A stretch of DNA of 64,000 bases from Nephrocerus scutellatus (lineage: Eukaryota > Arthropoda > Insecta > Diptera > Pipunculidae): positions 26,751,777-26,815,776 of the forward strand of contig OX352761.1 of assembly GCA_947095585.1 (NCBI GenBank), in the 5' to 3' direction. The first letter of the stretch is position 1. Each line of letters starts with the position of its first letter. This document shows, piece by piece, positions 11,201 through 20,789 of this stretch. A program made the position numbers and the translations under genes. The notes beneath the pieces are model-generated. The model saw only the letters and a program-made list of their open reading frames with translations, ran no database searches and was not told where the DNA came from.

Positions 11201-14200
11201 AATATGTTATCAGTATATAGAGTTTTGAGCCCTAGACACCTGCAGTAGGGTGAAAATCTGATCAGTTGTTGATTTTCCTGTGATGAAGCCACGATAGTAT
11301 GGGCCAATCATGAACTAAGCGCATGGGGATATGCTGTATTTAAGGATTAAGAAAATCTTATACGTGGTACTCAACAACGTTATACCACGATAACTGCTGC
11401 ACGTTGTGATATTTCCCTTCTTATATATGGAGCACAGGGTATCTCTTCGCCAGTCTTTGGCATCGCTTCTTCCTTCTATACTTGCACTATTAGGACCTCC
11501 TGATTTAATAAGTCCGATCACTTCCAAATTTTTGTATAAGGTGTTGTCATCGTAGATACAGTGTGGGTCTCACACAAATCAAGACAGTCTTGCACCACCA
11601 CCTTGTCGTCGGGAAGCTCGAAAGGTGTCCGAAAGGAAGGGTGGGTTGTTTACAGGTTAGTGTTTATATCCGTCTGTCTAGTCTGTTCTTTTTAATAAAA
11701 AACGAGGGTCCGTATTCGGGTTTTTAATTGTAAATGGTGAAACGCGGCAATTAGATTAAAAACATCAAAATCATTGATTGAAAACCTCGTTCTGTGTGTT
11801 TCGGGGACTGGTTCATCCTTTTGCAAAATGTATAAATATTCGCAAAGTATATTTTGAAAAACATTACATGAATATTTAAGGATAAACAGTTATATTAAAT
11901 GTTTTTCTTAAGATTATTGTGTATAATACTTTGCCCCAATATCTATATATCCATTTACCCTACCTTGTGAAAAAGCCAAAGCTGGAACAAATATGATCAC
12001 TGGCAGCATAAGGAACGCATTTAGAACAAATGAAAATGTGACAATTTGTCTCGTTCGCTTGTTGAATCTCATTTGAAGGTACTGCAAGTAGATTGTTATT
12101 GTAGTAAATGTTGTGAATAAACAAATTTATACCTTACCTCATAACAATTAGAAATATTGTTTTCATAGAAAACGGGAATAATGATTAGACAAATCGTTGG
12201 AATAACAGCAATCATCGATATGACACCCCACATATAATTAAAACCAAATGAGTAGGATTCAGCCGGAATTGACATTATGGACACTCCGGAAAGTTGGCTT
12301 GAAAGTAAGTACATATATTATAGTTTTATAAATACATTAAATTTCAGTGTACCCGTACTTCATATAAAGACAAGTGACTGTTTTTATCATTTACATTAAT
12401 TCCCTTAAAAACAAATATGTGCGAGAACATAAACATTTGAATACAACTTTTTCGCTCATCCTTGATGCAATGTTTGGCGTCTAGAAACACATTAATATTG
12501 TGGCATTTGTGATATTTGAGTTTTGATAAGCCTATCGGCTCGATAGTTGTGCGTGCCTTTTTCGTTTGTTAGGCCTGGTACTACAAACGAAATCCGGTAC
12601 AATTCACTGTCGAGCTGTTGGCCTTCAAGAAAGACGTCAACTAGTTTCTGAAGGACCGAATTTTTCAATTGAGGTTCCAATTATTTTGAAGGCGTACGTC
12701 ATTTTTTGTAATATTTTCTTGGTCAAGGTATTTTTTGTATTTTTTCCCTGACCATGATCCATTGATTAAAATCATAGGACTCGCGTCGTTTTAGTTTCGT
12801 GATCGTTTTCCTTATTGCTTTTTTCAATGAATCATGGAGAATTCTGAGAAATTATAATGAAACCGGCTACAAACGTAAGGAATGTGATTTATTGTAAATC
12901 ACATTTCTTCGATTTTTTCAATAAGTTTAAATATAAAAAAAAATATAAAAATTCTCGCAACAAGTACAACAAAGTTGGTCAAAAAGGACCTCAAAGAAGT
13001 TGAAAAACCCAACATTAACATGCGTCACATGCGACACACGCGAACCACTCGGGCGCTCAGAAATGTTTCATGAGACAGGTCTCAGAAATCCCCATTGACT
13101 GTTCTGTCCACAAAACTCAGCATTCTTGAACGTTTAAAAGATGTTTAAATCTACCTCAGAAGCTCAAACAGACAAACAACCAGAGTCAAGTTTAGTAAAA
13201 AACTGTTCACTCCAGAAATATTACAAAAAGTTTTGTCCGGCACCACTCGAGCCTCAGGATACACATGTGTATAAAATTTGAAGAAAATCGGGTTAATTTT
13301 TTTTAGAAGTTTATATGAAGCTTCACGACCCCGGCTTTCGGGGTCTCCAAATTTTTACAAAAAGTGTTGTCCATCAGAGACACACATGTATTTAAAATTT
13401 AAAGAAAATCGGGTAAATTTTGTAAAATATTTGTATGTATATTTTAATAGAAAGTGTTGTCATCGGAGATATGCATGTGTGCATTTCAATGAAATCGGAC
13501 TTTGTGAAGCGGGTTAAAAATTGATCGCAAGATTCCACGCCAAACAAACACGGGCACGTGAAGTTAATATAGAGAATTTAAAAAAGATATCGCTAGACAG
13601 GGCCAAGCCGTTGCGGCGATGGATTGGTTGATGTTTCCGTATGTAACGCAAAGAGGTCAATAAATACGTTGTCGTCGTGAAAGAGAACTGTCACAGCATA
13701 TGCCGGAGAGAATGTTGCAAATTGAGCAACTCTTTGCGCCTATGGGACCCTTTCCATAAAAATGCGTGTATTTACTCGACCTGTCTGTTGCACACGACAA
13801 CGTATATATATTTGACCTTTATTGTTAGGTAATAATCGCCAAAATATCTGTTTTTGGGGTCGGGCCTATTTCAAAGTATTTTCTTTTTTCCACGCATCGC
13901 ACGCGCCACACGCGTCACACGCAGGGACCCTGACATTGAGATGCTCATAAAATTTTAGCCATCTAGGTCGTGCGGAATGTAATAAAAAAGGACATAAAAA
14001 ACGAGAAAATGGCGCAATTTTAAACCACCACACGCGCCACATGCGAAACACGACAGATGTCATAACAAATAAAAAATTCTATTTTGTACTTGCATCACTA
14101 AATTTCAGCTTTCTAGGTCATGGTGGTTAAAAAGGACCGCAAAGTAGTCGAAAATACAGGCAAAAAGTGGTCAAGTCAAGTTTAATAAAAGTTTTTAAAA

Positions 14201-15211
14201 ATTAAGGAACCCCATAAACAGGTTTTATCGACGTTTCAGGCAATTTAAAAAAAATATTCATCCGGATGCATGGATATTCTTAGCATAACTTAAGAACCGA
14301 AACCGAAAGTCCGATTTCAAAAATTATTTTACTAAAATGATTTTTAGAACAAGGTCGATAAATTAATTCGATTTTGGGGCTTGAGGTACCTGCCATACAA
14401 ACTGACCTCAGAAGTTACTTTTACTGCTCTAAATTCTCTGATGTAAATTTGTTATCGGTTCTGTAGTGTCAAATTTTCGGAGGTATACTTTACTACTTGT
14501 ATTTGACACTTTTTTGGGGTATGTACGTCAATCCATATTGACATAAGTCATACATATTGGCAAGTAATTTCGCTTTTTATTTCCTTTTTTTAATTGAACG
14601 GAAATTTTGTTAGGTTTAGGGAGCCGAACATTTGTGAGCAGCTAAGTCTCATATAATGTGATGCGCGGAAAAGTGGAAACCACGAGTTTTTTGAGGTTCT
14701 CTTTAACAAACTTTCACACGTATGTAGAAATTTTGTGCGTGTGTGACGCGTATAACGTGTGTCGATGTCTACATTAAATGTAACCATAAAAGTGCGATGC
14801 GTGTGACGTGAGTCGATGTATACATAAAAGTTTGTACCCGAAAACCGAAGTTTTTTTTACATTTACTTGTTTATTTTTAATAATTTAATTTTCCGAATTT
14901 ATTTCAAAAAAATTATTTCCTCCACATTATATTTTTTCAGTATAGTTACAATGATAACACTTGAACAATATCAACTTTACTTACCTGGCAACTAATGATA
15001 TCGCAATTGGTATCGTTTTCATTCGTTTTCCACCCATCAGATACTCTTCTGTTGTATTTTTAGATTTCGAAAAAAACCCGAAATACACTCCTATTCCTGA
15101 GGAAACTCCAAGCATTATAATGAATACAACATAATCGAAGATGCCAAATGTAAAGGATGCTTGGACGTTGGCGGCCGTAGTTGAAATTCCGTTTTTGAGA
15201 AATGAAACCAT
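1888..15211 (-). CDS. SLC5-family sodium/solute symporter (monocarboxylate-transporter-like), 10 exons, 635 aa
   Basis: This is an integral plasma-membrane sodium-coupled transporter of the SSS (SLC5) fold. The insect relatives it resembles are the SLC5A8/SLC5A12/SMVT-like group; the substrate cannot be read from sequence. Coding exons on the minus strand are 15211-14985, 12297-12138, 12081-11964, 9857-9790, 9736-9585, 9460-9320, 9257-9149, 9078-8704, 8639-8458 and 2263-1888. All introns are GT-AG and every junction keeps frame, giving 1908 nt with the stop. Family landmarks in order are: TM1 with FDYVVF (residues ~25-47), EEYLMGGKRM (~55), SLVASQLSGVS (~74), PAESYSFG, GGIKAVVWTDV (~192), MWVGHIGLNQ (~262), AALSTMSAVLNS in the core helix (~355) and the final FSIYDVSFYWY helix near 540. 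The C-terminal tail has an eight-proline run. Length fits the family (~580-650). The ATG at 15211 directly precedes TM1. Three introns are inflated by transposons. Confidence 0.93.
2480..3115 (+). mobile_element. LINE 3' fragment with RNase H remnant
   Basis: Within intron 9. Broken plus-strand frames read FFTDGSKLDG near 2568, VDSQAAIKSL near 2690 and a WVLGHSG-like motif near 2810, the successive RNase H motifs of Jockey/I-type LINEs. Frames are interrupted. The copy ends in repeated cctaac units near 3100, resembling a LINE 3' tail. Confidence 0.6.
3181..3660 (+). repeat. Dispersed 120-bp-unit repeat, copy a (two pieces)
   Basis: 3181-3240 matches the leading end of the family (acaaccca ... 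gtaaattctctaat). 3535-3660 matches the trailing end (aatagaaagtgttgtc, then aaaatcgggctttg and gtgggttaaaaattga). The 300 bp between is unrelated and includes a poly-A run near 3402. Confidence 0.55.
3690..4985 (+). mobile_element. RTE-like LINE copy A: 5' region and endonuclease, deleted, with 3' end
   Basis: Frames are broken, but the endonuclease signature is readable: FSWNVRSL near 3985, ADTLSKYNADITA near 4040, ILGDMNAKLGR near 4275, NQIDHVLIDRR near 4475 and DHYPVGMVLRVRI near 4555. The RT is missing. The copy resumes with the LRWKDG C-terminal motif near 4835 and ends in an (atg)n tail at about 4968-4980, as RTE-type LINEs do. Confidence 0.7.
4986..5555. other. Intron sequence with no recognised feature
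   Basis: AT-rich. It holds diverged repeats of a short phrase (aagggtctatctccaa near 5010; gagatagacccttgatagaccctt near 5470, inverted), suggesting a decayed inverted-repeat element around ~5000-5510. No coding potential. Confidence 0.3.
5560..6115 (-). mobile_element. Jockey-like LINE RT fragment, copy 1
   Basis: Minus-strand frames read SPTLFLIYINDLLSS (near 5780-5740), the conserved RT segment just before the catalytic YADD, preceded in broken frames by RT palm sequence. A second copy of the same sequence lies at 33115-33960. Not functional. Confidence 0.6.
6300..7040 (+). repeat. Dispersed 120-bp-unit repeat, copy b (longest)
   Basis: Five iterations of a ~120-bp unit anchored on ggagatacacatgtg (near 6443, 6531, 6654, 6775, 6895). 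Each continues as aaaatttgaa-aaaatcggg, then tttgtatgggagcccc and a G/C-rich stretch, then aaattttnnnnaaagtgttgtc. It begins aaaacaaccca and ends cgaagttaatataaa. No coding frame. Six other loci in the window carry parts of it. Confidence 0.75.
7052..7987 (+). mobile_element. maT-like (DD37D) mariner with 198-bp inverted arms
   Basis: TA duplications at 7050-7051 and 7988-7989 flank a 936-bp element. Termini read gggtggctgagaccaag in inverted orientation. The inverted arms (7053-7250 and 7789-7986) are 198 bp with one mismatch. The right arm is the natural 3' end, including the last transposase codons, and the left arm is its inverted duplicate. Only one terminus type is present, so it may still be recognisable by a transposase. 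Confidence 0.88.
7236..7868 (+). pseudogene. N-terminally truncated mariner transposase (210 codons)
   Basis: Open over 210 codons against ~345 for a full transposase; the helix-turn-helix DNA-binding half is absent. The catalytic core is present: FSDEKIF near residue 14, VMVWAAVTADG, QQDSAPSH near 109 and SPDLNPMDFSIW near 145. The second and third Asp are 37 residues apart, the DD37D spacing of the maT group. The first residues (MLTER) are antisense of the duplicated 3' arm, so the start is chimeric. The intact catalytic triad is unusual for such a rearranged copy. Confidence 0.85.
8458..8639 (-). CDS. Symporter exon 9 (residues 451-511)
   Basis: Too diverged to stand out alone, but it splices in frame on both sides. 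VAVCSVAVSFFAMLWIIVNAQ is a helix, followed by YTPLPTSVDGC, matching the family's P-L-x-x-S-x-x-x-C loop. Donor GTAAGT, phase 2. Confidence 0.85.
8704..9078 (-). CDS. Symporter exon 8 (residues 326-450), core helices
   Basis: Largest exon. It begins IADKADTLMSFFVQDIMGH after a CGCAG acceptor; an earlier AG would bring an in-frame stop. It contains SAALSTMSAVLNSLAGIVYFDYIRPF, the serine-rich helix that lines the conserved sodium site in SLC5 structures, and two further helices. Donor GTATAC after NGK. Confidence 0.92.
9149..9257 (-). CDS. Symporter exon 7 (residues 289-325)
   Basis: TTACAG acceptor. Encodes a hydrophobic helix and the loop FAHYRDCDPIAAG. Ends with a complete GGA codon at donor GTAAGC. 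A plus-strand ORF covering this area is only a shadow. Confidence 0.88.
9320..9460 (-). CDS. Symporter exon 6 (residues 242-289)
   Basis: Encodes SLDPRKRGTMWNTF, the helix FFMWVGHIGLNQ and CVQRIVSLPSLGHAKR, all typical of the family. Donor GTAATG at phase 2. The intron before it is 124 bp. Confidence 0.88.
9585..9736 (-). CDS. Symporter exon 5 (residues 192-242)
   Basis: CTATAG acceptor, then GGIKAVVWTDVAQ, one of the most conserved SLC5 motifs, followed by a helix and GGLRNVLKYAEDGGR. Donor GTAAAA, phase 2. The intron before it is 53 bp. Confidence 0.9.
9790..9857 (-). CDS. Symporter exon 4 (residues 169-191)
   Basis: Short exon encoding TGANIHLINT and a helix. The two leading bases TT complete the split valine, and the donor is GTAAGT at phase 0. 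It is too short to be seen as an ORF by itself; found by splice sites and family similarity. Confidence 0.88.
10320..11590 (-). mobile_element. RTE-like LINE copy B (RT and C-terminus)
   Basis: Lies in intron 3 in the same orientation as the host gene. In broken minus frames it shows the RT stretch FKAAYDGIA near 11190, the LRQGD-equivalent near 11020, the connection region (FNYFGSTV near 10710) and SETWVLSEN near 10520. It is colinear with copies C and F. Endonuclease is missing. Confidence 0.65.
11964..12081 (-). CDS. Symporter exon 3 (residues 130-168)
   Basis: TTGCAG acceptor, then YLQMRFNKRTRQ and a hydrophobic helix ending ALAFSQ. Donor GTAGGG leaves one base (G) to complete a valine in exon 4. 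The next intron (2.1 kb) holds an RTE-like fragment. Confidence 0.9.
12138..12297 (-). CDS. Symporter exon 2 (residues 76-129)
   Basis: The acceptor TTTCAAG precedes C CAA CTT, completing the serine of SLVAS. Encodes SQLSGVSIMSIPAE and the next helix. The donor is GTAAGG, phase 0. The following intron is only 56 bp. Confidence 0.9.
12775..12920 (-). repeat. Hairpin-bearing repeat, copy 1
   Basis: Shares about 140 bp with 32800-32935 in the opposite orientation. Contains a perfect 11-bp-arm hairpin at 12881-12905 (AATGTGATTTA, 3-nt loop). In intron 1 of the symporter. Confidence 0.55.
12960..14180. repeat. CACGCG-rich repeat region (with unit-repeat copy inside)
   Basis: Stretches around 13830-13960 recur at 54541-54640, and 13600-13830 recurs in diverged form at 55040-55325. 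Clusters of cacgcg/cacatgcg motifs appear at ~13020, ~13893 and ~14030. The block is interrupted by the dispersed repeat at 13200-13580. No coding frame. Confidence 0.5.
13200..13580 (+). repeat. Dispersed 120-bp-unit repeat, copy c
   Basis: Three units with the atacacatgtgt...aaaatcgggt core near 13262, 13380 and 13470. Ends cgggcacgtgaagttaatatag, the same terminus as copy b. Confidence 0.7.
14181..14984. other. Remaining intron 1 sequence, nothing recognised
   Basis: AT-rich and non-coding. A pair of gtgtgacg/cgatg motifs near 14740 and 14800 echoes the CACGCG motifs upstream. A 65-codon minus ORF at 14590-14787 has no family features. Confidence 0.3.
14985..15211 (-). CDS. Symporter exon 1 (residues 1-76)
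   Basis: Starts at the ATG (MVSFLKNG) and ends with a perfect GTAAGT donor just inside codon 76 (phase 2). It encodes the extracellular N-terminus, TM1 and the conserved EEYLMGGK loop. The split serine codon joins exon 2. Confidence 0.9.
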
Positions 15212-16009
15212 TTTTAATTATTTATTTATTTTCACAGTTTTAAGTATGATCTAAAGGTTGACGACTGTCTGGATTCTTAAAACTTTCTAATAATCGTTTA
15301 TTGCATGGCAGCGCAGAAACAGCAGATCCATAAGCAAAGATCTCAGCAAAAAGATGCACAACTCGAAACTAAGCTATGAATACTACTTTTGAAAGAAATT
15401 TTCCTCAAATTTTTTAAGTTACTCATCATTATACATATGTACATATAATATGTGTTCCTATCTTATCTTCTTTATCGCTATTTCATCGGTATGTTATCTT
15501 CAAAAGAAATCTTAGTCTTAATAGAAAATTATCTAACCTTTGATCATTGAATCAGTTTATTATTTGGGAATTGGGATGGTTAGTAATAAGATGATTTCTT
15601 TTGCTTTTTTCCCACTCTCTAACCTCTAATTGCGTTCCCCAACGAATATTCCATACTTTTAGCTTGCATTTAAATGGTTTTCAAAGTTATGCTTCACAAT
15701 ATTGGCAACAACAGTTTAGAATCTAATGTCTTCTTTCCTTTGCAAAATAGCGGTTTATAATGCTATTGGCCCGATACTCTTCTTAATTGTGCTCCAGTAA
15801 TAATCGCAAGCATATTGTTACGAAATTTAGGCTTTCGAGTTCGAAAGGATTTTGAATTAACGGAAAGCAAAAATAACAAAAGTTCACAAATTATACTAAT
15901 GATTACTTATTATGGACACGAAACACATATTTCACTACTGTTCATTTAGGATGTAGCTTTATCTGCTTGATAGTACTTTTCAAAGAATAACTAACTTACT
16001 GCGATAAGA
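15212..16009. other. Upstream of the symporter: 5' UTR/promoter and no other feature
   Basis: The bases just before the ATG (15212-15240) are A/T-rich in a manner typical of fly 5' UTRs. No TATA box with a matching initiator is convincing. No coding potential up to the LINE at 16010. Confidence 0.3.
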
Positions 16010-17535
16010 CCTTGTGCTATTTATAGTAATTATAGATGAATATAAAGAGCTTAGAAGATATGAGAAAACAGTTCACCGACGAAAGAAAGCAGCCTGGGAG
16101 AAGAATCTCGTCCGTGAACTAGAACAGTACTGCGTGGAGCGAGGACCGCACCAGGCGCGGAAGTTCTACCACCCGAGGTATGACGCAATATACACCGCGT
16201 TGCACATACTGCAAATACAAAGAGGATAATCTGATCTGATCGTTGCACATACTGCAAATACAAAGAGGATAATATGATCGCCGATCTCAAAGGTATTTAA
16301 GAGCGATGGGAAGAGCACTTTCATGAGTTGCTAAATGGCCAGCTAACTGAGGAATTGGAGGTTCCACCAATGACCGAAACCACAGCATGCTGCCGAAACC
16401 AAGCATAGACGAAGTAAGCAGTGCGATAAATCGGCTCGAAAATAATAAGGCCCTGGGATAGATGGTATCCCAGCGGAACTGATAAGTTCAGGAGGGTCCG
16501 CAATACACCAAGCAATTCATGAACTATTAATGCAAGTATGGGAGGAAGAAGCGATGCCAAAAGACTGGCAAAGAGGCATCCTGTGCCCCATACATAAGAC
16601 ATGTCATAATGTGCAGCAATTATCGTGGTATAACGTTGTTCAGTACAGCGTATAAGATTTTCTCCTCTATCCTACAAGACAGTATAGCCTCATAATCTAA
16701 AGTCATCATTGGTCTATACCAGTGTGGCTTCATCCCAGGCAAATCAACAACTGATCAGATGTACACCCTTAGGCATGGTGAAGGAAAAATTTCTGGAGTT
16801 TCAAAACTCACTACAGTAAAATTTTATAGACTTTAAAGCCGCTTATGATAGCATAGCCAGAGAAGAAATTTTTAAAACCATGAGAGCATTCGGCATCCCA
16901 AATAAACTGACACGACTATGTAGGTTGACCATGACCAATGTTATAAGCCAAGTAAAAATATCCGGATCACTATAAAGCCCATTCAACATATATAACGGGC
17001 TCCGACAAGGGGATGGACTTGTCTGCGTCCTGTTCAACCTGGCGTTGGAGAAAGTGATCCTAGACTCTGATGTAACGGCGAGAGAAACAATCCTCTATAA
17101 GTCCATTCAGATACTTGCTTACGCTGAGGACATTTAAATTTAACCATAACGTCTAAGCTGCTGGTATATAAGACAATGTTCATACCAGTACTTACATATG
17201 GATCCGAGACTTGGGTGCTTAGCAAAAAACATTCTGACCTCTTAGCCGCGTTTGAGACAAAAATATTACGAAGAATTGTTTGCCCCATATGTGAGGTAGG
17301 GCGATTCCGGAGACTCTATAATTATGAGATCTACGAGCGTTACCAAGATGTCGACATCGTGAAGAGAATTAAGCTCGATAGGCTCCGGTGGGCAGGAAAC
17401 CTGGCTCGCCTGTGCGAAGAGGATCCTGTTCGAAAAGTCCTTAGCGGTAGGATTTATGGAACACGACAGCAAGGCCAGCCAAGCCTACGCTGGAAGGATG
17501 GTGTATTTGCGTTCGGTAACTGTTGTTAGCAGCTA
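16010..17535 (+). mobile_element. RTE-like LINE copy C (RT to C-terminus)
   Basis: The best-preserved RT of this family in the window. In order: HRRKKAAWEKNL (~16080), HFHELLNGQL (~16320), NKALG-DGIPAELI (~16440), RT motifs through DFKAAYDSIA (~16830) and LRQGDG (~17000), then an open 117-codon C-terminus (17176-17529) with TYGSETWVLSKK, RWAGNLARL and SLRWKDG. Several frameshifts and stops. A ~40-bp tandem duplication sits at 16197-16275. Inactive. Confidence 0.75.
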
Positions 17536-18095
17536 TATAATTTCGTTCGGTTTTGTTAATGTGTGGCTTTTGGTATTCGAAATATACGATTTAAGTCAAT
17601 GTTTTCAGGTTAGACCATTATGTACTCAGAATCAGACTAAACACGCATACAACTCTTGAGATGGCTGGTAGTATTGGACAAAGAACGGTATCATTTTGCA
17701 GTTTTTTCACAACGTCATTGGGAAGTACCAGATCACATTTGAGTTAAGTGCGTACGTTACGATGCCAGTGAAACAGAAGCTCATGATGAGGCCAAATCTA
17801 TTTGCTGTTGGTGCCATAAAATAATTCGGGTCCAGTAAACAATAGAGCGGAATCTTTTCTTGTCAGCCTATCTGTTGCTTGATTTTCTCTTCTAAATTTG
17901 TAATCGCAGCTAGGTGCTAGCTGCTTGCGCGGTTGCTTAAGTAACAGATATAATGTGGGATTAGTTTACATTAACCCGTATCTTAGCAATCGTCAGTTTA
18001 AATTTTATGAAAACGCCCCAAGGTCGATAAGAGCGGATTAGGTCGTTAGCTAGATAAAGTGTTATCCAAAATTACGATAGAAATCACGATGCAAA
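17536..18095. repeat. Mostly unassigned; contains a 145-bp repeat shared with 23881-24050
   Basis: Positions ~17815-17960 (attcgg-tccagtaaacaat ... ggtgctagctgcttgc ... cagatataatg) recur in the same orientation at 23881-24050. The remainder is non-coding. Confidence 0.5.
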
Positions 18096-18099
18096 ATAT

Positions 18100-18520
18100 A
18101 TGATTAACTTGGCGTGCCCGTGGCTGGCGGACTGGCTGGTTGGCTGGTCAGATCTTGTGATCAATTTTCAACCCATTTCCCAAGGCCCAATTTTATTGAA
18201 ATTTTGTGCACATGTATATTTCCGGTGACAATACTTTTTATTAAAATTGGGACACCTCGGGGTCGGGGGCAACCATACAAATTTTATAAAAAAAAATACT
18301 CGATTTTCTTCAAATTTTATACGCATGTGTATCTCCGATGGACAAAAATTTTTTGTAAAAATTTGAAAGTGATCGGAGGACCCGGGGTCGAGGGGCTCCC
18401 TAACAAAAATTTTAAAAAATTTACCCGATTTTATTGAAACCACACTGTGTATCTCCGATTAGAGAATTTACACGAAAAATTTTAATTTGTATGGATGTTT
18501 TATTTTATAACTAGCTGTTT
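18100..18520 (-). repeat. Dispersed 120-bp-unit repeat, copy d (inverted)
   Basis: Begins with the family terminus ttaacttggcgtgcccgtgg, followed by three units (tgtgtatctccga anchors near 18220, 18320, 18440) and ends gagaatttacacgaaaaatt. ORFs on both strands are spurious. Confidence 0.7.
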
Positions 18521-18839
18521 CCGGGCGCTCCGTCACCCGCACACATTAGTGCTCGACTTGCCCTTACTACCACGGGAGAGGGGGTGTACCTTTGCCTAAG
18601 CCTTTTCCCACCTGCCAATAATATGCATCTATAAATTGAAAATTCATAAAAATCGGTTTGCAAATGATATTAACATTTTACATTTCTACACCCCTTGAGA
18701 GGCAGAAGGGGGTTTTCTATAGTCTTCACCCTATAACCTTCCTCCACCCGCCAATATTATACAATGAAAATTCATAAACATTGGTTGGTAAATAGAGTTC
18801 CTTTAAATAACGTCACATTCATTTTAGCTTTGCCTCGGT

Positions 18840-19545
18840 GCGTTTTACTTACTTACTTATGTCCTATATCTCCTTGTGGGTCTTAGGACCTCTACTACGC
18901 CTACGCGCCATCGCGTGCGGTTCCTGGCAATGAGCTTCAGCTCTCTCCAACTCTTCCCCAATTGCCGTGACTCCTCCTCAACTGTTCTGCGCCATGTATT
19001 TCTCGGACGACCCGTTCTTCTACCATCCTGAGATAACGGATTCCATTTCGTTTCGTAGTTTGCTATGGAACTGTCGCCTTTTCGGAGTGTATGACCAATC
19101 CACTGCCACTTCCGTCGTTGGTTGGTTGTGCCTATTGGTTCCTGACCTGTTCTCTGGTAAAGATGTTCGTTAGAGATAAGGTTAGGCCAGAAAACCCTTA
19201 AGATGTTCCGTAGGCACCTTTTTACGAACGTTTGTAATCTCTTTGTGATAGTAGCGGTCACCTTCCATGTGCTACACCCATACAACAGCACAGATTCAAC
19301 ATTTGAACGGAACAGTCGCAGCTTGGTGTTTAAGCTGATCGCATTGATTCGCCATATCATGGACATCATTCCAAACACTTATTTTGCTTTGACGACTCGG
19401 TTGACAATGTCCTTTTCGGTTCCACCTTCGGTCGAGACAATACTCCCAAGATATTGGAAACTCTCTACTCTCTCTACCCTTTGTCCAGCAATGTTAACTT
19501 GAGTTACTGAGTTAGTGCCGAGGTTGATGATTTCGGTAAAACAAA
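18840..19545 (-). mobile_element. Second LINE family: RT C-terminal fragment
   Basis: The open minus frame 19378-18857 reads KLRLFRSNVESVLLYGCSTWK, CLRNILRVFWP and GRRTGRPRNTWRRTVEEE, the conserved C-terminal region of RTE-X/CR1-type endonuclease-reverse transcriptases. Upstream minus frames to about 19540 continue toward the RT thumb. Distinct from the other RTE-like family here. The polymerase active site is absent. Confidence 0.65.
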
Positions 19546-19570
19546 AGGAATTATTAAATGTTTATTGAAA

Positions 19571-20640
19571 TTATTTTTGCGTTTTTATTATGAAAATAGA
19601 AAAGACATGTGAATTTTTTATTGAAATTCTCGCTGATATACAATGTTTCCCGTTTTTCCATCCGAAGCACGTAACACACAATTGTCCATGTGAAAAGCAC
19701 GGATTAGACGATTTTATGCCGCAGACTTGAAGTGCTTGTGCTTTATTGATTGTCATCGCAAATGCAAGTCGGACCGGAAATTGTAAACGCTTGAATTCGA
19801 GCGCCATCTCAGTTGGAATCATTGGAATTCTTGGCAGCAATACATCATCTCCATTGAATATTCCGGTTATTATTGTCGCTTCAATGAAATTGTTGTTCAA
19901 CCTTTTTACAGCAAGTCGAGTGCCAATTACAGGCGTGGTGGATCAATGTTTCTCAGCAAAATAATCGGGACTCCATTTTATATTTGTAATCGGTGTGGTG
20001 GGAAGCTTGGGACATCGATTGAATTCAAAAATTCAACTGGATAGTTGACGACATTATCTGCATTTGTGACAGTATCAATGGAGTGAATGTCACTATGTTT
20101 CCATCAATTCGAAATAAAAATATGTTGTTAATCGAATCGACTTCCGAGGCTTAAAGTGCTCGTTCCCTCAACCATTGTTGATTTTTATAATTGCGTTCTA
20201 TTTGTGGAAATACACAATTGATTAGTTCTTCCACTTCGACGTTAATGTACAGAAGTCATTTGGCAATATGATGCATTTCGTTGTGTCGAAAACGTGCATT
20301 TTTCCATTGCCCAAATCCAATAGTTGCTTCGAAAAATGATCTGCCGTTGTGTCGCTTTGCAGTTGTACACGCATATTTGTCGCTAATTTCAATATTTAAC
20401 ATGGCGCCAAGGTGATAAGGTGATGAAAATTTGGATGTTTTTCGAAAATCTCCTGCCAACAAAATCAGAGCGCCGCCGAATGGCTGTGTGTTGTTTCTTA
20501 GATCTTGTAGTAATCGATAAATCGCTTCCAATGATATTTTATGTGCCATGGTACATTCATCCCAAACAATGATTTTGCATATTTGCAACGCTTTTCCTTC
20601 CGTTCATCAAAACATTTCTTTGCGATTGGAATCTTCGGTG
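19571..20640 (-). pseudogene. Helitron Rep-helicase remnant (Pif1-like helicase part)
   Basis: Two minus-strand pieces belong to a Pif1-type helicase as found in Helitrons. 20588-20256 reads IVWDECTMAH (Walker B) and GGALILLAGDFRK (motif III). 19900-19571 reads FPVRLAFAMTINKAQ and NPCFSHGQLCV (motifs V-VI). The stretch between them is frameshifted. The Walker A end and the Rep domain are not seen. A Helitron moves by rolling-circle replication; this copy is dead. Confidence 0.75.
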
Positions 20641-20789
20641 GCGTCTTTCAAAGTTTGAGTAGTCGTGGAATTTTTTTTTAATTTTTTCTTGTTGTATCTA
20701 AATATTTGTCGTTTTCAATATTTTTTTGATTGGAACATGCTTTGATAAATATTTTTTTTATTTTGCCAACCAACATACCTGGTAAATTT

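Noticed and set aside
16051..16602. Minus ORFs (79 and 93 codons)
   Set aside because: Antisense of RTE-like copy C.
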